Below are positions 36,755 through 49,294 of a DNA stretch of 64,000 nt, in pieces. Each line of letters starts with the position of its first letter. Position 1 is the stretch's first letter. This DNA comes from Apostichopus japonicus (lineage: Eukaryota > Echinodermata > Holothuroidea > Aspidochirotida > Stichopodidae). The notes beneath the pieces were generated by a model. The model worked only from the letters and a program-made list of their open reading frames with translations, ran no database searches and was not told where the DNA came from. The stretch spans positions 6,119,001 through 6,183,000 of the forward strand of contig NC_092570.1 in NCBI RefSeq assembly GCF_037975245.1, in the 5' to 3' direction. Position numbers and translations under genes: made by a program.

Positions 36755-37105
36755 CACATAATGGGACTATCAACCCTAGTAATTATGGAACGCCCAAACC
36801 GACAAAAATGCAGAAAACAAATAATGTAAACCTAAGTCATTATATGAATACAAAGTTATCGCCACATAATGACCAAGAACAATTTAAGTCCTTATGTGGC
36901 ACTAATAGCACCTCCACATAATGACCAAGAATATTTTATTTATCATGCGATCCTTATACACTGCCACATAATGACCGCCAATACCGACAATATTCACAAG
37001 TCCTTATGTGGAGATTCGCATATCGCCACATAAGGACTAACGCAATTCGTTAGTCCTTATGTGGTAATATGAGAGTATCGACATAAGGACTAACGAATAT
37101 TGTCC
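36755..37105. repeat. Cluster of palindromic CCACATAA-GACC/T motifs
   Basis: The core motif CCACATAATGACC or CCACATAAGGACT occurs at least six times in alternating orientation. The best pair is a 17-base stem (CCACATAAGGACTAACG, 37026-37042) with a 5-base loop and its exact complement at 37048-37064. The same core lies near 36757, 36862, 36893 (inverted), 36913, 36963 and 37005 (inverted). The class is unknown. Both a MITE cluster and a small palindromic array are possible. Confidence 0.8.
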
Positions 37106-38182
37106 GTTTTGGCGCGTAGAAAATAATTATTTGATCATTTCTCATGCCACATAGTTTTGTGGGTAGGTCAGAGGTCATTTGGGGTCACCAGGGGCCAAAT
37201 TTTGGAATCCTGTTCATAATATACTCTGTCTCCCACCGACCAGCCATTCGATAACATGTGCGTGACGCCGTATAGAATCCGTAGAATCAAATAAAATTCC
37301 CGCGAACAAGGTTGCATAGGCTTTGTCAAGTCGCTTGAGCGTAGGTATTTTTACAGGTGATTTATGTTCAATTGTTTGAGACACTATAGGCATAGCTGCT
37401 TATTTATGTTTCTGCGACATGTTAAACTTTGTTCATCACTTATTTTTGATGGAATAAGTTTAAATTTCGCGAGTATATTTGTAGTCACGGTCCTGATATT
37501 GCGAGTACTTTTAAAACTGTTTGTCTAGGCTTGAGAAGAAGCTTGTTGTCATTGGTAGAGATCAATTTGTATGCTGAATACAAGAAAAGTGTTCATCTTG
37601 GTTATCAGCTGCCAATGTGAATATTGTTCGCATATCTCAATGCTCTTTACACTGGACTACTCTGAAGTATGTTGTTCATTCTGGCTATACGCTACAGCCA
37701 GCTATAGTGTGTCACATTCATATGAGAGTATTCATGTAGCATCATCGAAACCACACTGTAGTTTTGATGTCTGGTTTTTAAATCTAATTCCTTTCTAAAC
37801 CTTTTCGACTTCCATTTCGAAGGTCGGGGGTGAAGTAGCACGATATATACTACCTGTGCGCTATTTTGGGGGGGACAAATTATCTACTTTACTCGCTATA
37901 AACGGGTCAAAGATATAAGTGACATGTCTTGCATGTCAATTTCAGTGGGTACCCACTCAGCTAACGCGTCAAGTAAATTATATTAGCTCTCGTGCAGTAA
38001 CACGTATACGCAAGCGGCCAATGCCTGTTGCGGTTTTCACACCTCCTACCAAACGTATATGGATGGACGACTGAGAAAAATTATCATAAACATATAAATG
38101 CAGGTACATTTTCACCTTGTACTTAAAAACATATAAATATATCTGTCTGTTGCTCAGCCTGGGACAGATGCTACTAACCATC
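37106..38182. other. Upstream region of the secreted-protein gene
   Basis: Nothing definite was found. The promoter of the next gene should lie here, but no element could be identified by eye. Confidence 0.35.
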
Positions 38183-41100
38183 ATGAAGTACCTCCACGGC
38201 CTTTTCCTGTTTCATCTAACTTGCGTCGCTGCCTCTCATGAAGTGGATGTTGCTCCTATTCAATGGAATGGGGTGGCAGGCTACCTAGCTGTTGATCACG
38301 CAGACGTTAAAGAGAAGCTGGCTGCTTATCAAGGTATGAAGAAATATCGAATGTATATATAGCCATACAACCTCTGAGATAATTTAAAGAAAAGCTCGTG
38401 GTTCTAACTTGTTTTGTTAAAGGCATGCTCGCTTATATATAGATAGTTATAAAACAGTGAATAGAACTTGAATTTAGTTTATTTTATGTTAACCTATAGT
38501 ATACCGTACAGGTTTTTGTATCTGGCAATATATATTTTTGATTTCATATATCTTGGAACAAATCAGCAATACCAGTATATCTTTGCTTTCGGGCTTTTAC
38601 TCAGTATAAATCGTACCCTATAATAAATCTCAAACAGGGAATTGCAATGTACAATGTAAATATGAAATGGTACAGACTGAGTAAATAATCATAAAAGGTG
38701 CATACAATACACAGACATATTGATTACACAAAATAACAAGAAAACGTTAAACCTAAGAAAGCCAAACTAGATTTATCTAATGGAATCCTTATTATAAAAC
38801 TCAATGGCGACACCCAAGAAAGGTGAGGAGTATACACCACTATTAATAAAAAATGTTGTATTTTGAGACTTTTGACGAAAGTATACATGTCAAGCAGCCG
38901 GGACGCCTGCGCTAAGACAGAAGTTTGTAGCAGACTTTTTTAAAAGTTTGTAAAAGACGTTTGTAAAAGACGGTGCAACGTTTTTAACGGCTACATTGAA
39001 ACCGTCATTGTTTGCTGTTAAAAAACAACTTCGCTATGTCAAGTTTTCTTCTTTTACCGGGATGATTTTCCCCTCCTTTTTTACTTATATTTCATGAAGC
39101 GGTAATACCAACATTGCCGTCACAAGCTATAAGTTATCGTAAGTTGTCAAACTGAAGTAGATTAACATCTCCAATTTATACAAAGATGTAATTGTTGATA
39201 ATCAGCTTTGTGTTTTTTGCGACAATTGGGAAAATTGTCAGTTTAATTAAATTAGTACAAATAAGAACAGTTTTCACGCACTATAAACACTTATTCCTTC
39301 ATATCTATTTTTAACAACCTACATGGTTAATTAGACTCATGATGTGCATTTACGCAGGCAACTGAATCACCTGACGAGAAAATACCCCACTCAAGTTTGG
39401 GTAACACCTAATTCACTATGAATATGCAAATATACGGTGACAGTGTTCCCAAAACGGTAATGAAAGTGTAATCGTTAACTCACACAAAAGTTAAATAATG
39501 GGTGTCAAGTCATTATATCCACCACTCATGCAGACACTTCATTCTTAATTAACGTTATGCACAGCGCGTTCAACTGTTATTCTACGACAAATAGTCAACG
39601 CAATAGTAATTGATGGTATTAATTAGGGTACTTTTACGTAATTTAAGGTATTACGGTACTTTTACGTTCATAACGTCCTGTTAGTTTACAGAACGGGCAT
39701 GAACGCCGGCTTACTGTGCATTGTGGTTAGGCCTTAAGAGCCAATTTTCAAAGCGAGCGTATTCAGTCCAACAGAAAGCGCTTCACTTAAAAATCGAATA
39801 TTAGAGAGTTTTGAGGTTACTGAATAATTTAAATTGTCTTTGATACCTCCCTTCGTTGTTCCTTCAACTGAAGATGAATGCACATGCTAAAAAGCATTTC
39901 ACATTATTATAAAGCTGCTATATGGTATAAACGGCGCCTCACAGTAATTTTATGTCAAAATGTTCACCCTTAATATACAAATATATTCTAACAGTGTATC
40001 GTTTTGAGTGTTAAGTGTTCAAAGTTGTGTGGGTGTCTGTGTGTGTGAACTTATAGTCGCCGGGAGCGAATTTTCTTTCCCAAACAGGTTTGCCATTATG
40101 TGTAAATAGCCGCTAATGATTGGTCGGAAAAGTTAAGTTATCACCATAGAAACCTTCACTTCGAGGTTACCAAAATCCATCTGTTGCAACGAATATATAC
40201 CCGTCCTATATGTACGGTGTTTATTCAATTATTTCCTCTTTATACGATTTACCCCAATGAAGATACATATAATTCAACAGAAAAATCATGTTAATTAAGC
40301 TTCGATTATTCGCGTACCATTTTCAAAATTTTAGACAGGAAAATTCATACAAACTATAGAGTCCTAAACTGAATCGTGCAATTCACTCACGTTTTGTTCC
40401 GAATCAAACTATTACTGCTTTCATGTTTGCGTATATTTGTTCAATTCTCGTGAACTCACGTCGGGAACTTGATTTTCGTGTACCCATTCCACGAGACGAA
40501 TTCCCATTGCAATACCGTATATGTTTACGAATCTTGGACCGGATAACGTCAACACGAACCAAATTGAATGTAGCAAATATATCATAAGTAAGGTTAACAC
40601 GTGTTCCAAGTAAAGTAAGTGTGTTTGGAAGGAAACCACGAAACAAGACTTATAACTAAGTGTCTCATCTTAATCAACAACAAACAAATAATTATGTTCA
40701 GGGTTAAGCACCATGTTTCAGTAACGTCAGTAAACTCATTCATGTTTTTACACTTTAAGACCCGTGGACATATTATCATTCTTCTGGTTCAGTGTATTTC
40801 TACCAACTTCCAATCGATGTTCATTATTGATGCTGACGTCACGAACAATCTGACTGGGTGAAAACTCCGTAATTGCAAACCTGTTTGGAGCAACAACAAA
40901 AACCCTGCCCGGGAAGGGCTGTGATGTAAAGTGGGCCTTACTAAATAAGTGGGGGACATGTTACGAACCCACCCCATATCGATCTGTTCTGCCACCCAGA
41001 AATTGGAACCCAACCTGGAAGTACAATATCAAGAACAAAAAATACTTTGACTACAATTGATCCAATAACTTGCAACTAACGTCAATTTTATATCGAATTA

Positions 41101-41971
41101 TGTGATGATGCTACGTTAATCAATATATACTGCATATGTCCTTTACCATTCCAGTAAGACTCTGGTGTAAAGGAAGACACATTTGAAAGCAAATGTCGGT
41201 AAGAAGAAGTAAGAATTAAAGTACATATTGAGATTACGTGCACAACTTGTTATGTTTTCCTTTCGTGCAGGTTCACCGTTGTTCTTACCAGACACCACTG
41301 TGTTTCCTGGTCTCATCACGTCAGTTCAACATGTCGTTTACTTCAACTTCGGTTATTTGACTGCTGACGAATTTCACGGTGTCGAACCAAGTCCTCAAGT
41401 AACCGTCAACATTCCATTACTGAGCGACCACCCATCTGGGCCACCTTCTTATTCCTTAGCTGTGGCCAAATTCTACACACCAGACCGAGGGGATATTCCT
41501 GCAGTAAACGTCGCCTACCCTTACTACCCTGTTGATGAAATCAGAATAAACGATGACGGAGCTGTGATTCAACATGGGCAAGAAGAGCTGAGAGTTTCCT
41601 TCGTGAAGTCCAAACCCTGCAAACCTCCTAACGATATTGTTCAGCACGAATTTACAGAATTTGTGCTCGATGATGTCCAAACAGGAGCACCTCTTCCCGA
41701 TTTCTCTTACTGTCAGAGACATCCCGAAGAAACTTCCGCCGAATTCTGTCAGGTTGGGGAACAGCTAGAAGATGATTTGCAATCCTGGAAATACCAGATT
41801 TGCCAAGCCTGGGAGTCACATGACCACACGTCATGTGAAACGTCAATACAGATAGAAAAGATCACGCCATTTTTTCGTGATATCCTCGCTTTAGGTGATA
41901 ATCAACCGATAGTAGTTGCGTCTGAAAGTTATCATGGCCATTACACAGTGAAAATGAGATACCCATGTTAA
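38183..41971 (+). CDS. Secreted protein of unrecognised family, 2 coding exons, 283 aa
   Basis: Exons 38183-38333 and 41271-41971 join in phase 1 (GT donor GTATGA, acceptor TTTCGTGCAG) to give 284 codons including the stop. The first ~18 residues (MKYLHGLFLFHLTCVAAS) form a typical signal peptide, so the product probably enters the secretory pathway. No transmembrane segment follows. The mature chain has six cysteines, all in its C-terminal 60% (contexts KPCKPP, SYCQRH, EFCQVG, QICQAW, TSCETS, and YPC at the very end), an even number compatible with three disulfides. The N-terminal half is rich in Pro, Tyr and Val with beta-type alternation. I do not recognise the family and assign no function. 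An earlier in-frame ATG at 38168 is possible. A possible poly(A) signal AATAAA lies at 42288-42293. Confidence 0.75.
38334..41270 (+). other. Intron of the secreted-protein gene, 2.9 kb
   Basis: No additional exon, repeat structure or RNA gene was recognised in this long AT-rich intron. Confidence 0.5.
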
Positions 41972-42287
41972 ATTAATACACGCAGCTCTCGCACAGATAT
42001 CATGAGTATGTGATTATAATGCATGCATATTTAATGTTTCAGTTTTATAGCCGAGGCACACTCGGCCATCATTATTAATATTGGTCAAATGTGACAAAAT
42101 TGTGATACCTTTTCAGCACAAACTACTGCATGGCATAAGCTAATGATAATGGTTTGAGTTTGCGCATCTCATCATCTTAATCTGACTAACAATCAAGAAG
42201 AACTCACAGACATTCTCCACCCTCCATCGGTATTTAGCCCCCCCCCCTCCCCCACCAACCTAAGATGGCTCAAATTAGACTAAACTA

Positions 42288-42293
42288 AATAAA
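42288..42293 (+). terminator. Candidate poly(A) signal AATAAA
   Basis: AATAAA lies 317 bases past the stop codon of the secreted-protein gene, just before a long (AT)n tract. It is the nearest canonical signal downstream. No transcript evidence is available. Confidence 0.35.

Positions 42294-42296
<3 letters not shown>

Positions 42297-42373
<77 letters not shown>
42297..42373. repeat. (AT)n microsatellite
   Basis: About 38 uninterrupted AT dinucleotides lie between the secreted-protein gene and the L1/Tx1 relic. Confidence 0.97.
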
Positions 42374-42375
<2 letters not shown>

Positions 42376-42749
42376 CTTTCCTTTCAAACAATATAGCACA
42401 CACATATTGTTATATTTATAATCCCCTTTTACAATTCTTGCGAAGAACATGTTTTCGTGAAATTTCAAGAACGGAACAACTCTGGGCGTACAGAAAATGC
42501 ATGTTGTAATTGAATAACTTAACTTACTTTATCTTTCTTACACTTTCTTGTTTTTGAATGATTATAACGTTCAACATCAACTGCAAATATTAGGTTCTTT
42601 TTTCTTTTTTCTTCTTACTTCTCTTACAATCATAATATAATACTTCATGTTTAGTATATTAGAAAATTATATGGGTGACTATATCCATTTCCGTATACCC
42701 GAAAATAATATTTCGTTTGAAGAGAAAAACTGTTGCTTTAAAATCGATT

Positions 42750-45640
42750 CTCTACGTCTAATATGAAAGACCCAGTGAAATAACAGTCCCAAAATAGATG
42801 CTCGATATTCTCAGTTTCTCTGTTGCAGAAGGAACAAACCTCTGTATCATTTATACCCATCAACGCTAAAAGTGTATTGGTTGCAATAATACGGTGTTAA
42901 AATTTAAATCGAAAGTATTGGAAATTTGCATCTAATACAGTGTAGTGTGGAATCTTAAAAAAAAATCCTGTCCCAGTCTTTTTTGGTCAGATCTTTAAAG
43001 GAGCAACCCCACTGCTCTCTTGCAGTCGAAACTTTTAATAAACGATGTAAATACGCATTATAGATATACTGAGAGATAGAGCTGTAGCCCGAATACATAA
43101 TAGTATTGCAATGCTGTTCATAACATCAGTACTATGGCAACCTGACCTTTTCCATGCACCACTGGGGAATTGCACTTATTAAACCCCAGTACAAGTAAAG
43201 GGTATACCAGCATTATAAACCTGTTTGAACCTTACTAAAGTACTCAAAGTGTTCTTAAGTCTTAGAAAGTTTCGGTTGATAATTCAGTCGGAACAGATCA
43301 TTGCCATCACCCGTAAAAGTGATCCCACGCATCTGAACCTTGTCCATGCGTAATAGTGATATTAAAGTCATATACTGCAGCTGGAATATGATTGCTATAT
43401 ATGGGCCCAGCGGAAAAAGACTAGACCGTGGACATATTCATAGACAAACCGGAAGCTTCTTTTAACTGCTCATCATCTCCGTAAACGTGGTAACACTGCC
43501 ATCAAGGAAAAGTGTGGTGTCGTCGGCATATTGCATAATTTTTATTTCTGTGTTACTTATTCTAATACCCTTAATAATATCATTATTCTGCACTTTTACG
43601 GCAAATACCCCATCCACCAAGATAAATAAATATGGGCTAATGGGCATCCCTGACGGAACCCCCCCCCCCCCCCCCCGTTGAAGTGGAAAGAAACCCGTCG
43701 AATAACCATTATTACAAATACAACTAATGACAATAACTATAAAAAAAAAAACATCTATCCACGTTTTAAAAATACTACCAAAGTTGAAATATGACAGTTG
43801 TTTTAACGAACGACCATTCTAACTTATCAAACGCTTTTCCAAAATCTACAAGAAACAAAAACTCTGGAATTTCATAATGAGAGCAATACTCTATTAAGTC
43901 TAACAGAATATCTAATGTTTTCCCCAATAAATCTATTTTTCAAAACCAGGTCTGCTGAGGACCAATGATATTATGGATGACAGATTTAAATCTAGAAGCT
44001 ATCGCTTTCGCGCCAATTTTTATAGTCAATGTTCAGGAGTGTGATGGGCCGATAATTTTGTAAAAAGGCATGATTCTATTTTAAGTTTCAAAATTAATGT
44101 CACAATGCCTATTGACTGCTCCGCCGCCAGACTTCTATTATCATACCCATAATTTAACGAGTCTAGTATCAACTGCCCTATTGAAGGCCAAAAAGTTTTG
44201 TAAAAGTTCACAGATTGCCCGTCATTGCCTGCAGGGCTTTGTCGTTATGCATCGCTGATAGAGCTTGGTAGCACTCATCTAGAGTAAGGACACTGTCACA
44301 AGACTTTACATCGATATGGGCAATATTTTGGTCGGGTTGAAAAAAGGATCGTTGAAAAGAGGATCGGGAATGCATGCATCTGAGCTGTAGAGCTTCTTAT
44401 AAAAATTCTCCATCTCTTTGCGAATACCGTCCTTGTCCGTTACAATAATACCGTTATACTTTTCTCAAGTCGTTGAATCGAATTAAATGCTTTGTTCCTT
44501 CTTTCTAAATTTCAAAAATATTTTGAGTTTTCTTCTCCTTCTTCCACCCAACGTGCACGAGACCTGATGATGGTGCCTCGAGCTGTGAGCTTCCTTAAAT
44601 CGTGATCGTAAATTTGCTGATTCCTCAAGATATACTTGTTGTTCAAGCTCGGCAATTTTATTAATAAGATCATGTTCTTTTGCCCGTCTCTCTTTGGCCC
44701 GATCTTTTGAGAAAATCATGCTAGTCTTACGAATGTTAAACTTTAACATCTCCCATTGCAGTGTACAGTAGGGTCCTGAGCAGTATCCTTCTCTAGCCCA
44801 TTACGAATTAGTTCATTGATGAGATCAATATAGATTTGGTCATGCAAAAGCGAGTTGTTTAATTTCAAATAGCATGGGCCTCTACTAACTAATTGGGTGG
44901 AGAACTGGAGATTGTTGACAGATAAATGAATGATCGGATTGAATGCCAGGGGAGAAAATATTATCAGTAACTGTATAACTTACAGGTCTTGAGATAAGGA
45001 AGTAGTCCAGTCTGCAGTGTATACATGGTGTTACACTGGAGCTCAAGGTATAGTTTATAACAAAATGATGTTGTTCTCTCCAGATATCAATAAGGTTATG
45101 TGAATACATTAACTCTAGTCATTTATCTCGCGCTTTGAAATTAGTTCTTTGTTTCCGCCATTTTTATCCAGGTCTATAAGTTAAAAACAAAGTTAAGATC
45201 TCCTCCACAGATAATGGTATCGCCCTGAAAATTATTTGAAATATTCGATATGCTGGTGAAAAACATAGGTGTGTCAATATTTGGAGCATAAATACTGGCG
45301 ATTGTGTATATACGTTGTTGGGTTTGAATGTCAAATATCACTAATCTTCCGAGTGCATCGGATGCCTCCTTGAGAACTTTAAAGGCTAAGAGGGGGGGTG
45401 GGGGGTTAATTAGAATACATACACCTTGACTCGTTGTTGAACCGTGAGAGAAAGCAATACGCCCACCCCATTCATTCTGCCGGTATTTAAAATCCGATAA
45501 AAAGCTATATATATGTAAAGATATATTTATTTGAGGGATCGCTACCAGAACCATGAGAAATTGTTGCGGCAAAATAAATGTAATTATGTTTTACGGGATT
45601 GATTTGACCATGAGTCTAACAGGGTTCTGTCATAAAAATA
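42750..45640 (-). pseudogene. Decayed L1/Tx1-type non-LTR retrotransposon, ORF2 remnant
   Basis: Read on the minus strand, pieces of one ORF2 appear in the normal order. The endonuclease is at about 45570-44885 (NEWGGRIAFSHG, ASIYAPN, GGDLNF, RLDYFLISRP, GIQSDHS). A linker follows at about 44750-44480. The reverse transcriptase is at about 44211-43460 (FWPSIGQLILDSLN, IGIVTLILK, catalytic QYADDTTLF). A C-terminal part is at about 42850-42790 with CSFCNRETENIEHLFW, the Cys-His motif usual at L1-type C-termini. Frameshifts and stops separate the pieces and a C-run breaks the RT at about 43661-43677, so it is inactive. The SQ-GIVTLI-K style suits L1/Tx1 rather than CR1 or RTE. No first ORF or A tail was identified. 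Confidence 0.85.
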
Positions 45641-45789
45641 AAAAAATCATAGTAACAAAGTAATAAAATAATAAAACATGATATAATTTACGACGTTAAC
45701 GATAGAAACCCATAAAAATGTTATCACCTCGCCGGCATCCAATCATCCGTTTCCATATATTATATGTGTTTAAATTAATAGTACAACCA

Positions 45790-46325
45790 AATCATCATAT
45801 CTCAACATAGTGAGCGGAGTACCACAAGGTTCAATACTTGACCCACTTGACCCACTCTTATTTTTACTATATGTTAATTACTTTGAATTATTCCTAAAGC
45901 ATTGTAAAGCAGACACGTACGTAGGTGACTATACTTTATCTGTTACTGGAATCAATCGGACTAAAATCAAAGATAAGCTGAGTGAAGATGCTGACAATAT
46001 AAGTAAATGATGTATAAACAACAATATGGTTATAAATTCCAATAAAACAAGTACTATGCTAATCTGTACTAAAAAGCGTCAGATGACGAATGATGAAATG
46101 CTATAGTATATCACTATATTAATGGTCATTGTCTTAATAATGTGAATAGCTATAAAATTTTAGGTGTTAGAATGAATTGTAATTTACTATAGCATGAGCA
46201 AGTTACTTATGTTTATAACACGAATAGTTCTAGACTTGCCCTTCTTAGGAGAATAAAACCATTTTTAGATACCGATACTTCTTTTTGATTCTTTAAGGGA
46301 TATGATGTACCATTTTTAGATTATT
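45790..46325 (+). pseudogene. Non-LTR retrotransposon reverse transcriptase fragment, plus strand
   Basis: The frame from about 45810 opens SGVPQGSILDPL, the conserved RT block 4, then LLFLLYVNYF. The catalytic YADD has decayed to YVGDYTLS (normally YADDTTL). After stops, SSRLALLRRIKPFLDTDT and PFLDYC continue the usual order. The clade looks like the CR1/Jockey/RTE side rather than L1, but is not settled. The copy is 5'-truncated and broken. Confidence 0.75.
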
Positions 46326-46329
46326 GTTA

Positions 46330-47570
46330 CTAGTTGCGCGAATGTTCAAACGCGAACTGCATGCTGGGTTGATTAACGTTAGTGTACAGATCAGTGGTTC
46401 CGGCATCCGTTGTACAGACTTAGGCTAGTATAGGCTGACTTCCATCGCAGAGTGTGTCCGTTAGGCTAGGTCGTGAACATACGTTGTGTTCCTCGTTAGG
46501 TCTTCGGGCCAGTAAAATCACCTGTTCGTTATTGATCGTAACGAACGAAAGTTGTGAAAAGTTCCGTTACCGTTTTGTTCCTGAAGAAAGCAACCGATCT
46601 CTACCATGTAATATTGTGACGAGCCCGGCTCCTCCGATAGTAAAACTATATCGGGACTCGCGATAGAAAGGTACTGGGGTTATCTTGATGCCGTATTTAT
46701 GCTTCTTCAGGAGATGTCTCGAACGGGAGAAAACAATGAGTTCACAGAAAAACAATTTGACGAGATGGGATTTGATTAATGATTCGGTATAATTTTTTCT
46801 CTGTCGATTCTCTTTACAAATAAAACTAAATTACAATGATTTGACTTGACTCCGTCATTTAAGCAATTAGAAGGAGTGATGAAATGGTAACGAAGCAATG
46901 ACGAAGCGACGAACTGGTGACGGAGTGATAAATTTGCGAGACATGCCGCCTTTTATACCTTACTTCTATAAAATCCCACTGCGCACAATCAGTAGGCAGC
47001 CAATAACCTGACCATCCTGTATTAACTTAACGATATAAAAACAAGTGCGCTGGCACTGATCTGCCCTGATTGGTTGGGAGTTTGGAAGTCCATCCCCCTT
47101 TCTATGGAAACTTCCATACCACGTGAGAGAACCTTCTCGAATGTTCCACAGACATAATGGAATCTATTTTGGGAAAAGGCCCTGTACCAAGATTCAATAA
47201 GATAGTTAAAACTTCTCGTGCGAAAACTGAATCCATGACCTAGATAAATATATAAGAGGCCTGTAAGGTGTCTCGATGGAGTGTTTCGGTAACATCAAAG
47301 AGATGGTATTACTATTTCATAACATTATTTCCCGTCGACAGTAAACATAAAACAGTAGTGAATACAAACAAAACCATACAATAAACAAGATATTACAGAG
47401 CAACTACGAAAACACACTAAATAAGCAGAACCAGAACAGTAACAGAAGCAGCACAGAGAGCTGCAAGTGACAGATCACACACTGTGGCCAAATCGCTCCG
47501 CACGCGAGTTAAACAAGTGTATTGCCTCAGGTAAGACAGAATTACGGAACCTGGGCGTTTTAGTATGGGG
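46330..47570. other. Unassigned sequence between retrotransposon fragments
   Basis: No gene was recognised. A patch with repeated GACGAAG-like motifs lies near 46895-46925. The G+C is somewhat higher than in the surrounding intergenic DNA, which would suit an old mobile element, but no termini could be found. Confidence 0.35.
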
Positions 47571-47574
47571 CACC

Positions 47575-48261
47575 TTTAATCGTATCCCGGATGTGTTGAA
47601 CATGATAAGACTATGGTGTGTGTGATCTTCTTTATATTATTTAGTTTCTTCATCAGACTCTCTTCATATATGGATGAGAGTGACGGAAGGCTTGAACCAA
47701 TGCAGCGTTCAGCTAACTTCCGAACACGTTCCAGCCCTGCCCTGTACTTCTTCGGCATACTGCCAGAGAAACATATAATACTAGACGTTAGAACACTTAG
47801 GATGATTGATTGGTAGAATAATTTTATGATCGTATAATTAACTCTGCATTGTTTTAATTAAATAAAGTCGTTGGCAGGCTTTAACCTTAACAGCTTTTGT
47901 GTGAACATTCCAATTAAGTTTATTATCAATATACGTTCCCAGGTACTTGTAGCTATACCCTCTCAACTTCTTTGCCATCAATTATGACATGATCATGAAC
48001 ATTATTGCCTTTCCTAAAATCAAACAGTAGTTCCTTAGTTTTATTTATATTTAACATCAGACTGTTACTTTTACACCAACCAACCAACTTATGTACTTCA
48101 CTAACAAAGGCAGAGCTGTCATTATTATAAAGAAGACCAGTCAGCACGGTATCATTAGCATATTTGATTATATTGCATTGGTCACTCGATACTTTACAAT
48201 CATTTTTGTACAAGCAGAACAGCACTGGTGAGAGCACACATCCTTGGGGGGGGGGGGGCAC
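47575..48261 (-). pseudogene. Non-LTR retrotransposon reverse transcriptase fragment, minus strand
   Basis: On the minus strand the frame from 48261 reads PPQGCVLSPVLFCLYKNDC, then IIKYANDTVLTGL (catalytic YADDT altered to YANDT), WCKSNSLMLNINKTKELLFD and DFRKG. Further along come IDNKLNW-type residues and ERVRKLAERCIG near 47730. The order and motifs match the RT of a CR1/Rex1-like LINE. The 5' side ends at a G-run at 48246-48257. The altered catalytic site and frameshifts make it a dead copy. Confidence 0.8.
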
Positions 48262-48384
48262 CCGTACTAGAAAACCCCTTTTTCATTTCCAAATGAGAAC
48301 AAAAATCTCATTTGGAGCACCAAATTGCATCTAAGGCCAGGTGAAAATGCAAAATTATTACAAAATGGAGTGGGTGTGTTGAAG

Positions 48385-48490
48385 TGTGCTATATTGCACC
48401 AAATTGCATCTGAGGCCACCTGAAAATGCAAAAAAATCCAAACGGGAGGGGGACACCCCTCCCTTTACACCCCTCCCCCAGGCCGGCCAT
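48385..48490. repeat. Dispersed GC-rich repeat, copy 2
   Basis: CACCAAATTGCATCTGAGGC, GGGAGGGGGACACCCCTCC and CCCCTCCCCCAGGCCGG match the copy at 5145-5262 in order. A partial extra repeat of the CAAATTGCATCT part lies at about 48322. The family is unknown. Confidence 0.6.
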
Positions 48491-48540
48491 CAGTCTTAAG
48501 GCCCCCACTCAAAAGTACTTTCCTACGCCACTGGTTATAG

Positions 48541-49294
48541 AAGTCAATGAAGATTGACCTCACAGACGTTTTGGGTTGGTCTTAGTGCTTTGATGCAGGT
48601 AAACAAGTATTTCGTCATCTACACCTGTTTTGCTTTGATATAACAATCTATAACAACACCTTTTTCAGCTATGTTTTATTTACTCGTTGTATTTCTATTT
48701 CAGTGTTCTTTGTGATATTATTTTGTGTTTTATTCTTAGTTTTCTCTGTTATTTAAATTTGTATATGTTCTAATATCTGATTTCTTTAAGTGTAAATTAT
48801 GTTTTATGCCTCATGTAAGATAAGTGTTTTGTATCTCTAAATGAGTTTTGCCCTTGAATGTTGAAATAAATAAATAAAATAAATAAAGCACCTTTCTTAC
48901 CTAATGGTAAAGCTTAAAAGTGAACCTATCAAAATAATTTAGCGGCAGAGGGTATGTCCTTCTGCTCGCCATCACAACATATATACAATAGACTTCAGGG
49001 TTTGTCCTAGGAAAGGAAAATAATTTTCATAGCATTGACGGTTGTTGCCCTAACACAGAAAAGAGAGCATTCATAGAGCTGTCTCGCTGACGTGACATAG
49101 GGAATTATTGTACACTAGTACTACCTACTCCTCAATCAGCTCAGTCAGTGACTGATGAATTGATCCTGTCGTAAAGTGCATCGTTCTGTTTTTTAGTTCA
49201 TGAAACGACTGTTTAGCACTACATCATCTCTTTGGGAAGAGTTTATCACGGTGACGAGTGAAAGAAAACCAGTCTATTTACAAAGCTTGTAATC
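48541..49294. other. Upstream region of the 270-aa gene
   Basis: No exon was seen before the proposed start at 49295. The left part ends in an (AAATA)n stretch at about 48865-48890. The promoter probably lies here but has no recognisable box. Confidence 0.4.
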
